In this document: piece after piece, positions 1 through 8,756 of the stretch | Numbering within the stretch: the first letter of the stretch is position 1 | How the letters are laid out: the number at the start of each line of letters is the position of its first letter | Assembly: GCA_963691885.1 (NCBI GenBank) | Contig: OY829843.1 | Location: 2,294,001 to 2,358,000 of the forward strand | DNA length: 64,000 nucleotides | Direction of reading: 5' to 3' | DNA from: G963691885 sp963691885 | GTDB lineage: Bacteria > Pseudomonadota > Alphaproteobacteria > UBA8366 > Aestuariispiraceae | The notes under the pieces: generated by a model | Databases searched by the model: none | What the model was told of the DNA's origin: nothing | What the model saw: the letters and a program-made list of their open reading frames with translations, nothing else | Position numbers and translations under genes: made by a program

Positions 1-800
1 GATTGCTGATCATTGCGTTCTATTTGCTGGCAGCCTTGTTTGCGCCGTTGCTCAGCCCGTTTGGTGAAGCCGAGATTGTCGGGCCACCTTATGCGCCCTG
101 GGGCGGTGAAAACCTGTTGGGTACCGATCAGATTGGTCGTGATATATACAGTCGTCTGTTGTATGGCGCCCGAAACACGATTGGTATTGCTCTGGCGGCA
201 ACACTTCTGGCCTTTGTCATTGGCGTTGGATTGGGGCTTGTGGCCGCAATTGACCGTGGCTGGATCGATCAGATTTTGAGCCGTGGCATCGACGTTATCA
301 TGTCGATCCCGTCGCTGATTTTTGCACTGATGCTGTTGACGATCTCGGGGTCGTCGGTCTGGGCTTTGATTATCATCATTGCAGTTCTGGACTCGACGCG
401 GGTGTTCCGCCTGACACGGGCAGTGGCGGTCGGTGTTGCTGTCATGGACTATGTTGAAGCGGCACGCCTGAGGGGTGAAGGCCTGGGTTGGACCATCCGG
501 CGAGAGGTTTTACCAAACATAATGCCGCCCCTTGTTGCGGAATTCGGCCTGCGTTTCTGCTTCGTCTTCTTGACCATCGCCGCACTGTCCTTCCTTGGCG
601 TGGGGATTCAACCCCCGAATGCGGATTGGGGCACGATGGTTCGGGAGACGGCCAACCTGCTGCAGTTTGCGCGCTTTGACCTGACCGCCGGTCTGACGCC
701 GATGTTGCCGGCGGCCTGTATCGCCCTGCTGACCGTGGCGGTCAATTTTGTTGTGGACTGGTTTCTGAACAAGACAAGTGGATTGCGCGATGACAAATAA
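1..800 (+). CDS. Oligopeptide/dipeptide ABC transporter permease, DppC/OppC-like (5' end outside window)
   Basis: This is the inner-membrane permease of a peptide/nickel-type (DppC family) ABC importer. The reading frame is open from the window edge, so the N-terminus is missing; about 265 residues are visible. The sequence shows several hydrophobic helices, the family-typical 'LLGTDQIGRDIYSRLLYGAR' region near the visible start, and the EAA coupling loop (EAARLRGEG, about residue 152) that docks on the ATPase. The stop overlaps the next gene, a fused ATPase, by 11 bases, so the two are translationally coupled. The binding protein and partner permease should lie upstream, outside the window. 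The substrate is unknown; the neighbouring demethylase-type genes make a small methylated amine as plausible as a peptide. Confidence 0.9.
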   Translation, partial: LLIIAFYLLAALFAPLLSPFGEAEIVGPPYAPWGGENLLGTDQIGRDIYSRLLYGARNTIGIALAATLLAFVIGVGLGLVAAIDRGWIDQILSRGIDVIMSIPSLIFALMLLTISGSSVWALIIIIAVLDSTRVFRLTRAVAVGVAVMDYVEAARLRGEGLGWTIRREVLPNIMPPLVAEFGLRFCFVFLTIAALSFLGVGIQPPNADWGTMVRETANLLQFARFDLTAGLTPMLPAACIALLTVAVNFVVDWFLNKTSGLRDDK

Positions 801-2400
801 TGCCCCGTCAGACCTTTTACTCAACATGCGAAATGTTGAGGTGGAGGGATTTTCGGACCGCGGCTGGCAGCCCATCGTCAAAGGCGTCGACCTGACCTTG
901 CGGCGGGGCGAAGTCTTGGGCCTGATTGGTGAATCCGGGGCGGGTAAGTCTACCCTTGGTAAAGCCGCTATGGGATACGTTCAGCCGGGTTGCCGGATTT
1001 CCGGTGGCGAAATTCTTTTTGATGGTATGGATCTGGCCAAACTGTCCGATGCGGAAAAGCGGAAGATCTGGGGTCGCCGAATGACCTATGTCGCGCAATC
1101 GGCGGCGGCATCGTTTAATCCGGCCCATCGGTTGATCGAGCAGACAGTCCGATCCACGGTCCGGGAAAGTGTTATGCCGGGTGGAGAGGCGCGGGATGAT
1201 GCAAGGGGTTTGTATAAGGCTTTATCCCTGCCGGACCCGGATAATATCGGTGATCGCTTTCCCCACCAGGTTTCAGGCGGACAGTTGCAGCGGGTCATGA
1301 CGGCAATGGCGATGTCGCCCCGACCTGATGTCATTATCTTTGACGAGCCGACAACCGCTCTCGATGTGACGACCCAGGTAGAGGTTCTCTCAGCGATCCG
1401 TAAAATCGTCCGCGAAACCGGAACAGCCGCAATTTACATTACCCATGATCTCGCGGTCGTCGCCCAGATGGCGGACAAGATCAAGGTGATGCGCTATGGC
1501 AATGAAGTTGAAGAGGCACCCGCCCGCGAAATGCTGAACGCCCCGAAAGAGGCCTATACCAAGACGCTTTGGTCGGTCCGTTCGTTACGTGCCCCCGAAA
1601 AGCCCTCGGCTGAAACCCTGCTATCCGTTGAAGGCGTCGATGCCGGCTATGGCGGCGGTACGAAGGTGCTGCACGATGTTACTATCAAGCTTCCAAGGGG
1701 CCGAACTGTCGCAGTGGTTGGGGAATCCGGGTCGGGTAAATCGACGACCGCGCGGGTTATCACCGGGTTGCTGCCGCCGAGCAAAGGATCCGTTCAATTT
1801 GAGGGGCAAGCCCTGCCAGCCCGGATGGACCAGCGAAGTCGCGATCAGCTGCGCCGCATCCAGATGATTTACCAGATGGCTGATACCGCGATGAATCCCC
1901 GCCAAACCGTGGGGGAAATCATTGGTCGTCCTCTGGAGTTTTATCACGGCTTGCGCGGGCGCGAACAGGAAACCCGTGTGATAGAGCTGCTTGAAGACAT
2001 CGAACTGGACGACACCTTCTATGATCGCTTTCCCTCGGAGCTCTCAGGTGGTCAGAAACAACGCATCTGTATTGCACGGGCGCTGGCCGCTGACCCTGAA
2101 ATTGTGCTCTGCGATGAGGTTACATCAGCCTTGGATCAGATCGTCCAGGAGGGGATTCTGAGATTGCTGATGCGACTGCAGGAGGAACGCAATATTTCGT
2201 ATCTCTTCATAACCCATGACATTGCAACGGTTGAGGCGATAGCCGATGAGATCGTTGTGATGCATCAGGGGAAGGTGGTCGAACAGGGTGACAAGCAGAG
2301 CATTCTGACGCCCCCCCATCCGGACTACACTCAGTTGCTGCTATCCTCTGTCCCGGATATGGATCCTGATTGGCTGAACCGGCGGCTGGCAGAGAGTTAA
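790..2400 (+). CDS. Fused DppD-DppF type ABC transporter ATP-binding protein
   Basis: A 536-residue protein made of two complete ABC ATPase domains in tandem, powering the permease encoded just upstream. Domain 1 has Walker A GESGAGKST (about 47), signature VSGGQLQR and Walker B VIIFDE (about 181). Domain 2 has Walker A GESGSGKST (about 311), signature LSGGQKQR and Walker B IVLCDE. Both keep the ITHD switch histidine. In most peptide transporters these are two separate genes (DppD and DppF); the fused form is common in Alphaproteobacteria. The ATG at 790 is chosen because it overlaps the permease stop; an upstream in-frame GTG at 778 is less likely. Confidence 0.93.
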   Translation: MTNNAPSDLLLNMRNVEVEGFSDRGWQPIVKGVDLTLRRGEVLGLIGESGAGKSTLGKAAMGYVQPGCRISGGEILFDGMDLAKLSDAEKRKIWGRRMTYVAQSAAASFNPAHRLIEQTVRSTVRESVMPGGEARDDARGLYKALSLPDPDNIGDRFPHQVSGGQLQRVMTAMAMSPRPDVIIFDEPTTALDVTTQVEVLSAIRKIVRETGTAAIYITHDLAVVAQMADKIKVMRYGNEVEEAPAREMLNAPKEAYTKTLWSVRSLRAPEKPSAETLLSVEGVDAGYGGGTKVLHDVTIKLPRGRTVAVVGESGSGKSTTARVITGLLPPSKGSVQFEGQALPARMDQRSRDQLRRIQMIYQMADTAMNPRQTVGEIIGRPLEFYHGLRGREQETRVIELLEDIELDDTFYDRFPSELSGGQKQRICIARALAADPEIVLCDEVTSALDQIVQEGILRLLMRLQEERNISYLFITHDIATVEAIADEIVVMHQGKVVEQGDKQSILTPPHPDYTQLLLSSVPDMDPDWLNRRLAES

Positions 2401-2401
2401 G

Positions 2402-2429
2402 CCCACCCGCGTTTGAGACAACGGGTGGG
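2402..2429 (+). terminator. Stem-loop after the ABC transporter operon
   Basis: An 8-bp perfect stem (CCCACCCG / CGGGTGGG, arms 2402-2409 and 2422-2429) begins one base after the stop codon. No real T-run follows. It lies between convergent genes and is best read as a transcription end or RNA-stabilising hairpin. Confidence 0.6.
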
Positions 2430-2454
2430 ATCTGTCTGCTTATAACCGGACTGC

Positions 2455-4920
2455 CTATGATCTCATATGCGATCCGTTTGAGTCGTAAATAGGACCGCCC
2501 AGGACCTCGGCCGCAAAGAATTCACCCAGAATCTCGACATCCAACCGGGTGCCGGGGACCGCATAATCCGTCTCGACATAGCCCATCGCCATGGATTTTT
2601 CCACGCGATGAGCAAAACCGCCCGAACTGACATAGCCGACCGCTGTTCCGTCATGCAGGATGGCTTCATCACCCGAGACATCGATGCCTTCAACGTCGAG
2701 GGTCATGGTGATCAGCTTTCGGCTGGCCCCGTTGTTGCGGGCTTCCAACGCTTTATCCTTGCCGACAAAATCCTTCTTCCAATTGATGAAGGCATCCATG
2801 CCACTCTCAATCGCGTCAAAGTCCGGCCGGAATTCCATGGTCCAGACACCCCAACCCTTCTCGAGCCGCATAGACATCAGGGCACGGGCACCATACCAGG
2901 TGTAACCCAGATCGGCCCCGGCCTCTTCAATGCTCTGGGCGAGGCGCATCAGATAGTGGGGGCGGCAATAGATTTCATACCCCAACTCGCCCGAGAAACT
3001 GATTCGGTTCAGGATAACCGGTACACCGGCCACGAAGGTCTGACGCAGATCCCGGAATTTGAGGGCATCTGCACTGACATCGTCCCTGCTCAATCGCTGA
3101 AGCAATTCGCGTGAATTCGGACCGGAGAGCGCAATACCATGCCAGTCATCGCTCACATTGGCATAGGTCACGTCATCGGGCAGGTTAGTTTCAAACCACC
3201 GGCGATGCGCCTCCTGCATGGCGCCGGATCCGAACAGCATGAAATGATCCTCCGACAGACAGGCGACCGTCAGATCCCCATAGAGCCTTCCTGCCTCTGT
3301 CAGCATGGGTGTCAGGGTCAGACGCCCGGGCTTTGGAATGAACCCGGCCAGAACCCGATCGAGATAGGCCCGTGCCCCGTCGCCTTTGAATTCATGCTTG
3401 GCGAAGTTGGCAATTTCGATGCCGCCAACCGCCTCTTGCACGGCCTTAACCTCGCGCGCGACATAGTCATGGCTGCGATTGCGCTGAAAACTTGGTTCCT
3501 CATGCGCATCCTCCGGACCATCGGCGAACCACAGCGCGTGTTCCAGGCCAAAACCCTGATCCATCAAGGCCCCTTTTGAGACCAGACGATCATAGAGCGC
3601 TGTTGTCTTTTGCAATCGACCTTTCGGCAAAGTTTCGTTGGGGAAGGTCATAACGAAGCGACGCTCGTAATTCTCCGAAGATTTGATTGTGCCCCAATCC
3701 GGTGTCGCAAATTCCCCGAACCGCGCGACATCCATGGCCCAGACGTCAATTGATGGTTCCCCATCGATCATCCATTCCGCCATGGAAAGGCCGACGCCAC
3801 CCCCCTGACAGAAACCGGCCATGACACCGACCGCGACCCAGTAGTTTTTCATGCCGGGCACCGGCCCGATCATCGGGTTGCCGTCCGGCCCGAAAGTGAA
3901 GGGTCCATTGATCATGTTCTTGATCCCAGAACTGCCCATGGCCGGGATCCTCTCAAACGACATCTCCAGCCGCTCTGCCACCCGGTCTATATCCGGCTGC
4001 AGCAATTCATGGCCAAAATTCCAGGGCGTGCCCTCTACCTTCCAGGGGGTGGATTTCGGCTCATAGGTACCCAGCAACATGCCCTGACGTTCCTGCCGGA
4101 AATAGATATTGGCTTCATAATCAATGCCAGCGGGCAAACGACCCGCGCCCCCAGGTGACATTCTTTCCACGATTTCCGGGATATCCTCTGTGATGAGGTA
4201 ATGGTGTTCCATGGGCTGAACCGGCAAGTGTATTCCAGCCATGTGACCGACTTCCCTCGCCCAGAGGCCGCCGCAATTGACAATATGTTCCGCGTTGATC
4301 TGCCCTTGTGGTGTTGTTACGTCCCAACTGCCATCCGGGCGTTGTTGAACGGCGGTCACCGGTGTGTGGGTGTAATATTGGGCACCATGCACCCGCGCGG
4401 CCTTGGCAAAGGCATAGGTTGCACCGGACGGATCGAGATCCCCATCCTGGTCATCCCACAGGGCGGCGTAATAGTGCTTTGGGTCAATCAAGGGGTGCCG
4501 CTCTGCAAGCTCGCTGGGCGAAATGAATTCCTGATGCAGGCCCATATAGCGCGCCTTGGAACGTTCCCGTTTCAGATAGTCATACCATTCCCGGGTTGAG
4601 GCGGCGTAGAAACCCCCGGTGATATGAAGACCGACGGAGTGCCCCGACAGTTCTTCAATCTCTTTGTAGAGGTCGATCGTGTAGCTTTGCAGGCGGCTGA
4701 TATTCGGATCGGAACTGATTGTGTGGATCTGTCCCGCCGCATGCCAGCTGGACCCGGATGTCAGTTCATCTCTTTCCAGCAGGATGACATCCTTCCAGCC
4801 GAATTTGGCAAGATGAAACAGGATTGAGCAACCGACCACGCCCCCGCCGACGATGGCGACTTTCGTGTGGCTTGGCAGGGGTTTACCCGGCGTTGTTTCG
4901 TCCTTCTGTATCTCAGGCAT
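2455..4920 (-). CDS. FAD-dependent oxidoreductase with GcvT domain, dimethylglycine/sarcosine dehydrogenase-like
   Basis: An 821-residue protein of the DMGDH/SDH family, which oxidatively removes N-methyl groups and passes the one-carbon unit to tetrahydrofolate. The N-terminal half is a DAO-type FAD domain with GGGVVG (25-30) and SGSSWHAAG, whose His60 matches the histidine that carries covalent FAD in this family. The C-terminal half is the aminomethyltransferase (GcvT) fold, with SGELGYEIY and the typical GWGVW segment. Length fits the two-domain family (about 800-850). It starts 11 bases after the enolase-superfamily gene ends and is the last gene of a minus-strand block with an MttB homologue. 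Inference: it acts on a partly demethylated amine such as dimethylglycine, sarcosine or a cyclic N-methyl amino acid. Confidence 0.88.
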   Translation of the reverse strand: MPEIQKDETTPGKPLPSHTKVAIVGGGVVGCSILFHLAKFGWKDVILLERDELTSGSSWHAAGQIHTISSDPNISRLQSYTIDLYKEIEELSGHSVGLHITGGFYAASTREWYDYLKRERSKARYMGLHQEFISPSELAERHPLIDPKHYYAALWDDQDGDLDPSGATYAFAKAARVHGAQYYTHTPVTAVQQRPDGSWDVTTPQGQINAEHIVNCGGLWAREVGHMAGIHLPVQPMEHHYLITEDIPEIVERMSPGGAGRLPAGIDYEANIYFRQERQGMLLGTYEPKSTPWKVEGTPWNFGHELLQPDIDRVAERLEMSFERIPAMGSSGIKNMINGPFTFGPDGNPMIGPVPGMKNYWVAVGVMAGFCQGGGVGLSMAEWMIDGEPSIDVWAMDVARFGEFATPDWGTIKSSENYERRFVMTFPNETLPKGRLQKTTALYDRLVSKGALMDQGFGLEHALWFADGPEDAHEEPSFQRNRSHDYVAREVKAVQEAVGGIEIANFAKHEFKGDGARAYLDRVLAGFIPKPGRLTLTPMLTEAGRLYGDLTVACLSEDHFMLFGSGAMQEAHRRWFETNLPDDVTYANVSDDWHGIALSGPNSRELLQRLSRDDVSADALKFRDLRQTFVAGVPVILNRISFSGELGYEIYCRPHYLMRLAQSIEEAGADLGYTWYGARALMSMRLEKGWGVWTMEFRPDFDAIESGMDAFINWKKDFVGKDKALEARNNGASRKLITMTLDVEGIDVSGDEAILHDGTAVGYVSSGGFAHRVEKSMAMGYVETDYAVPGTRLDVEILGEFFAAEVLGGPIYDSNGSHMRS

Positions 4921-4931
4921 GATGAATATCC

Positions 4932-6098
4932 TCAGTTAAGGGGCAGGCGACGGAACCGTCCTGGCGCTGCCGGGTCATAAAAGTGATCGAGCGGACCATT
5001 GTCGATCAGATGGTTGTGCCAATAGGCGAGGGCGTCGCGGTCCAGCGTGACACCAAGACCGGGCCCCTCGGGAACCGCGATCACATTGTTCTTCTGTCGG
5101 AAGGGGCCCCCTTCGACCACGTCCCCGATCTGCCAACGGAAAAGGGACTGGCTGGGTTCGGTGATCCAGGGCATGGCCGCACTCATATGCAGATAGGCCG
5201 AGGTCGCAATCCCGGCATCGCCGGAATAGCACCAGAACCCGACCCCCATGGCTTCACAGGCGCCGATGAACCGGACGGCGCGCCCGATGCCGCCCAGGAC
5301 AGCGAAATTCGTCACGATAAAGTCCGGTGCCCCCAACTGAACTGCGCGCCGCAGATCGGGAACATGGGTCGAAAACGGGATCGACGAATGTCGGCGGAGC
5401 GCGGCCATTTCTTCGAAGGTTGCAACCGGATCCTCATAATTGCGGATGTCATAGGGTTCAATTTCCCGCAAGACCCGAATGGCCGTGTTCAGCGACCATT
5501 GCATATTGCTGTCGAGACGGATCATGTCATGGGGACCAAGGGCCGCGCGCAATTGTTTGACGGTTTCTATTTCCGCAACGGGATCGCCCAAAATCAGTTT
5601 GCCTTCAAACATGGTTGACCCGTGGGCCTCCTTCATGGCGAGGCAATAGTCGGTGACTGCTTCCGGGGTCATTTTCGCATCGACGCGAAAACCAAAATAC
5701 TCAGTAAAAGGAATTTCTTTTCGCGCCGCCCCACCAAGAAGCCTGTAGAGCGGTTCACCGGTTACTTTGCCCCGCAAATCCCAAAGCGCGATCTCAATCG
5801 CACCAAAGGCCTTTACCACGCTGGAATCATCGGTGTTCTGGACGATTTGCCAGGGTGGCACACACAGGCTTTCGCAACCCGCGATATCCAGCGGGTCAGC
5901 GCCAATCAGTCTTTCCCCCATGGCCTCGATGGATGAGACAACATCGATGGACGGGGCCTCGCCCAGGCCGATCAGCCCTTGATCGGTCTCAACCTCAATG
6001 ATCGCCTTGGAGGTTCCGGGATAGTAGCCACCTGTCCACCAGACCGGTTTTTCGAGCGGTATGTTGACAGGTGTGACGCGTAGGCCGGTTATCTTCAT
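4932..6098 (-). CDS. Enolase-superfamily enzyme (MR/MLE, glucarate-dehydratase-like subgroup)
   Basis: A 388-residue member of the mandelate racemase/muconate lactonizing family, which abstracts a proton alpha to a carboxylate. The N-terminal capping domain (about 1-130) is followed by a TIM barrel with the first two metal ligands in RLDSNMQW and NYEDPV. The C-terminal part (WQIGDVVEGGPF, VPEGPGLGV) resembles the glucarate dehydratase subgroup. The usual KxK base motif reads GKLILG here, with only one lysine, and the region equivalent to the catalytic His of glucarate dehydratase reads CYSGDAG. The substrate cannot be named; neighbours point to a methylated amino acid derivative. ATG 6098 is used; an in-frame TTG lies at 6113. 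Confidence 0.82.
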   Translation of the reverse strand: MKITGLRVTPVNIPLEKPVWWTGGYYPGTSKAIIEVETDQGLIGLGEAPSIDVVSSIEAMGERLIGADPLDIAGCESLCVPPWQIVQNTDDSSVVKAFGAIEIALWDLRGKVTGEPLYRLLGGAARKEIPFTEYFGFRVDAKMTPEAVTDYCLAMKEAHGSTMFEGKLILGDPVAEIETVKQLRAALGPHDMIRLDSNMQWSLNTAIRVLREIEPYDIRNYEDPVATFEEMAALRRHSSIPFSTHVPDLRRAVQLGAPDFIVTNFAVLGGIGRAVRFIGACEAMGVGFWCYSGDAGIATSAYLHMSAAMPWITEPSQSLFRWQIGDVVEGGPFRQKNNVIAVPEGPGLGVTLDRDALAYWHNHLIDNGPLDHFYDPAAPGRFRRLPLN

Positions 6099-6146
6099 CT
6101 GTGACAAATCCAAACACTGTATTCGTGAAATTTTGCATGCATGGCG

Positions 6147-7661
6147 TCAGTACCAGGCATCGGGCAGTTCGCTCTTGCGACGCGCGACATAGTCGTTAAG
6201 TGCTTTGGCGGTTCCTTCGTCGAGGGTCGGTGCCTCATACTGATCGAGAAGCTGGTTCCAGCGTTCATAGGCGCGCCGTGCCGCGTCTTTGGATCCCTGC
6301 TCCTCCCATTGCTCGACACTGTCGGAGTGTGACAGGGCGACCTCATAGAACGCATCGGTGTAGTTCGCCATGGTGTGGGCCGAACCCAGGAAATGACCGC
6401 CGGGCTCTACATCGTCATAGGCATCCCAACCCATGGCATTGTCATCTGTCTTGATACCGTTCAGCGCGACGCCATAGGCCCCTAATCGATCGGCATCCAG
6501 AACCAGTTTTTCATACCCGGTCGACAATCCGCCTTCCAGCCAGCCCGCCGCATGAAGTACGAAATTTGCACCCCCCAACATGGTGGACAGCATGGAATCC
6601 GCGCTTTCAGCGGCTGCCTGGAAGTCTGGTATTTTCGAGGCGGTCAGGGCACCACCGCATCGCAAGGGCAGTTTCAAACGCCGGGCCAGTTGTGCGATCA
6701 CAAAGTTCGACATCATCGGTTCCGGCATGCCAAAGGTTGGTGCACCGGAACGCAGGTTCATTGAAGAGAGGAAGTTGCCCAGAACATAGGGCGCGCCTTT
6801 GCGGACCAACTGGACATAGGCCCCGACCATCATCGCCTCTGCCAGGGCCTGTGCAATTGCCGCGGCCGTGGTCACCGGCCCCATTGCACCGCCCAGAATG
6901 AAGGGGACGGCGATCAGACCCTGTCCGGCTCCCGAATAAACCTCAACCGCCTCGGTCACGACCCTGTCCACCAGAAGGGGGGAGTTCGTATTGACATTGG
7001 CCATGATCACGCAGTTCGCATCGACAAAGTCATCGCCGTGGAGGATGCGCGCCATGGCCAGACTGTCCTCTGCCCGGGTTTTTTCGGTGATGGCACCCAG
7101 ATGAGGCTTATCGGTCAGGGTCATATGCGCCAGCACCATATCGAGATGGCGTTTGCTGACGGGAACGTCGCAGGGTTCGCAGGTAACAAAGCCGGAGTGA
7201 TGCAATGGGTCCAACATATGAGTGAGCTTCACCAGGCGATGGAAATCCTCCAGCGTTCCGTATCGCCTGCCGCCTTCCAGGTCCCGAACAAAGGGTGACC
7301 CATAAACAGGTGCAAAAACCTGATGACGGCCACCTATCCGAACCGTACGTTCGGAGTTCCGGGCGACCTGCGTGAATTCTTCAGGGGCGTTGGATAAAAG
7401 GTTCCGGATCAGTTCCGGTGCAGCACGTACCCGCGTTTCGGTCACCTCCGCGCCCGCTGCACGCCAGCGTACCAGTGCGGCGGGGTCTTCGCGAAATTCA
7501 ATACCGACCTTTTCTATCAGGGCGAAAGCGCGTGCCTCAATCCTGTCTAAAGCTTCTTCATCGGCCATGGCATACCAGGGAAGGTTTCTGGTCACATAAG
7601 CCGGAGCACGTTTTACAGGCGCTGGTTTCGAATTACGCCTGCGTCGCCCTCTTGTTTCCAT
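6147..7661 (-). CDS. Trimethylamine methyltransferase (MttB) family protein, non-pyrrolysine
   Basis: A protein of about 504 residues of the MttB superfamily, whose characterised members move a methyl group from a quaternary or tertiary amine to a corrinoid protein. Family features seen: an N-terminal RIEARAFALIEKVGIEF segment, the glycine-rich FILGGAMGPVTTAAAIAQAL barrel segment, and MLGGANFVLHAAGWLEGG near the C-terminus. No in-frame TAG is present, so this is the non-pyrrolysine branch that includes glycine-betaine and proline-betaine demethylases. A basic N-terminal stretch (about residues 1-25) is unusual. It is the first gene of the minus-strand block and lies divergent from a LysR gene. 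No corrinoid protein is encoded nearby. The start is uncertain (ATG 7661 or TTG 7670). Confidence 0.86.
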   Translation of the reverse strand: METRGRRRRNSKPAPVKRAPAYVTRNLPWYAMADEEALDRIEARAFALIEKVGIEFREDPAALVRWRAAGAEVTETRVRAAPELIRNLLSNAPEEFTQVARNSERTVRIGGRHQVFAPVYGSPFVRDLEGGRRYGTLEDFHRLVKLTHMLDPLHHSGFVTCEPCDVPVSKRHLDMVLAHMTLTDKPHLGAITEKTRAEDSLAMARILHGDDFVDANCVIMANVNTNSPLLVDRVVTEAVEVYSGAGQGLIAVPFILGGAMGPVTTAAAIAQALAEAMMVGAYVQLVRKGAPYVLGNFLSSMNLRSGAPTFGMPEPMMSNFVIAQLARRLKLPLRCGGALTASKIPDFQAAAESADSMLSTMLGGANFVLHAAGWLEGGLSTGYEKLVLDADRLGAYGVALNGIKTDDNAMGWDAYDDVEPGGHFLGSAHTMANYTDAFYEVALSHSDSVEQWEEQGSKDAARRAYERWNQLLDQYEAPTLDEGTAKALNDYVARRKSELPDAWY

Positions 7662-7774
7662 TTCAGCCAAGATCGTTCCATCTCTTTGGTTCTGGTGTGA
7701 AGAAAAGGCATTTTACTTATGGAAGAAGACCCTGTGACCCTTGCAAATTCTTGGCCCATAGATAACTTGAATTT

Positions 7775-8689
7775 ATGTCAAATATTGAGCGTCAATTGGG
7801 GTCTGCCCATAATCTTGTCGTGTTTGAGGCCGCTGCGAGACATTTGTCCTTCTCGCGGGCGGCCAAGGAGCTGTCTGTCACCCAGCCGGCGGTCAGTCAG
7901 GCATTGCGACGGCTCGAAACGGCGATTGGCGCCCGCTTGTTTGTTCGGGGGCATCGTCAGATCGCGCTGACCGATGCCGGCGAACGCCTCTATCTTGATG
8001 TCAGCGACGGGTTCACCCGGATCCTCGCGACGGCCAGGCAAATCGGAAGGGCGACGGGTTCTGATCAAGTCACTTTGCTGGTTTCAACGGCCTTTGCGAC
8101 CTGGTGGATGGTGCCGCAACTGCAGGAATTTCACGCCCGAAATCCCGGTATTGACCTGCGCCTTGAAACCGTGACCCGGGACATTGAAATTGCATCCGAG
8201 TCGACCACGCTTGCGGTGCGCAGGGGCAATGGCCAATGGCCCGGTTATCACGCGGCCCTGATTGCGCCGGAACGGTTGCGGGCCGTGTCCAGCCCGTCCC
8301 TTCTGGCGCGTCTGTCCGAGGTGACCGATCTTGAGGCGCTGCGTGAACAGGTCCTCGTTCATCTGGAAGAACCCTATCGTTATCGCCCGACCTGGGAAGC
8401 GTTTTTTGCTGAATTCGGTGTCACATTCCATGACCGGGATGACGGATTGCGGATGAATGACTATGCCCTTGTCCTGCAGGCGGCGATGGCCGGGGAAGGC
8501 ATTGTCCTGGGGTGGGAGCATGTCTGTCGATTGCCGCAGTCCCAAGGGTTGATCGCACCGGTCGGGCCCTGGGTTTGGGAAACCGGGGCCGGGTTCTATC
8601 TGGTCTGGTCGGATCGCGAGGTTTTGTCCGATCAAGCCGTGCTGACCCGCGACTGGATCCTCTCCAAGGCTGATGGGCTATCCGAATAG
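7775..8689 (+). CDS. LysR-family transcriptional regulator, GcvA-like
   Basis: A 304-residue LysR-type regulator. An N-terminal winged helix-turn-helix (about 5-65, with FSRAAKELSVTQPAVSQALR) is followed by a periplasmic-binding-like effector domain. The 'EAAARHLSFSRAA' start is typical of the GcvA group. It is divergent from the MttB-enolase-DMGDH block, with about 110 bases between the starts, the usual arrangement for a regulator of the opposite operon; that role is inferred. It converges with a second LysR gene 67 bases downstream; nothing else is evident in that short gap. Confidence 0.9.
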   Translation: MSNIERQLGSAHNLVVFEAAARHLSFSRAAKELSVTQPAVSQALRRLETAIGARLFVRGHRQIALTDAGERLYLDVSDGFTRILATARQIGRATGSDQVTLLVSTAFATWWMVPQLQEFHARNPGIDLRLETVTRDIEIASESTTLAVRRGNGQWPGYHAALIAPERLRAVSSPSLLARLSEVTDLEALREQVLVHLEEPYRYRPTWEAFFAEFGVTFHDRDDGLRMNDYALVLQAAMAGEGIVLGWEHVCRLPQSQGLIAPVGPWVWETGAGFYLVWSDREVLSDQAVLTRDWILSKADGLSE

Positions 8690-8756
8690 CTGCTCTCATT
8701 CTTGTTTTTGATGCCAAGACCGCTGTTGCCTAATTGGCTGAGCAAGCCTTCAGCAG

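Noticed and set aside
6147..7661. Pyrrolysine-encoding MttB
   Set aside because: The frame has no internal TAG; it belongs to the non-pyrrolysine branch. The TAG in the TAXI gene is at a signal-peptide junction, not an active site, so a pyrrolysine system is not supported.
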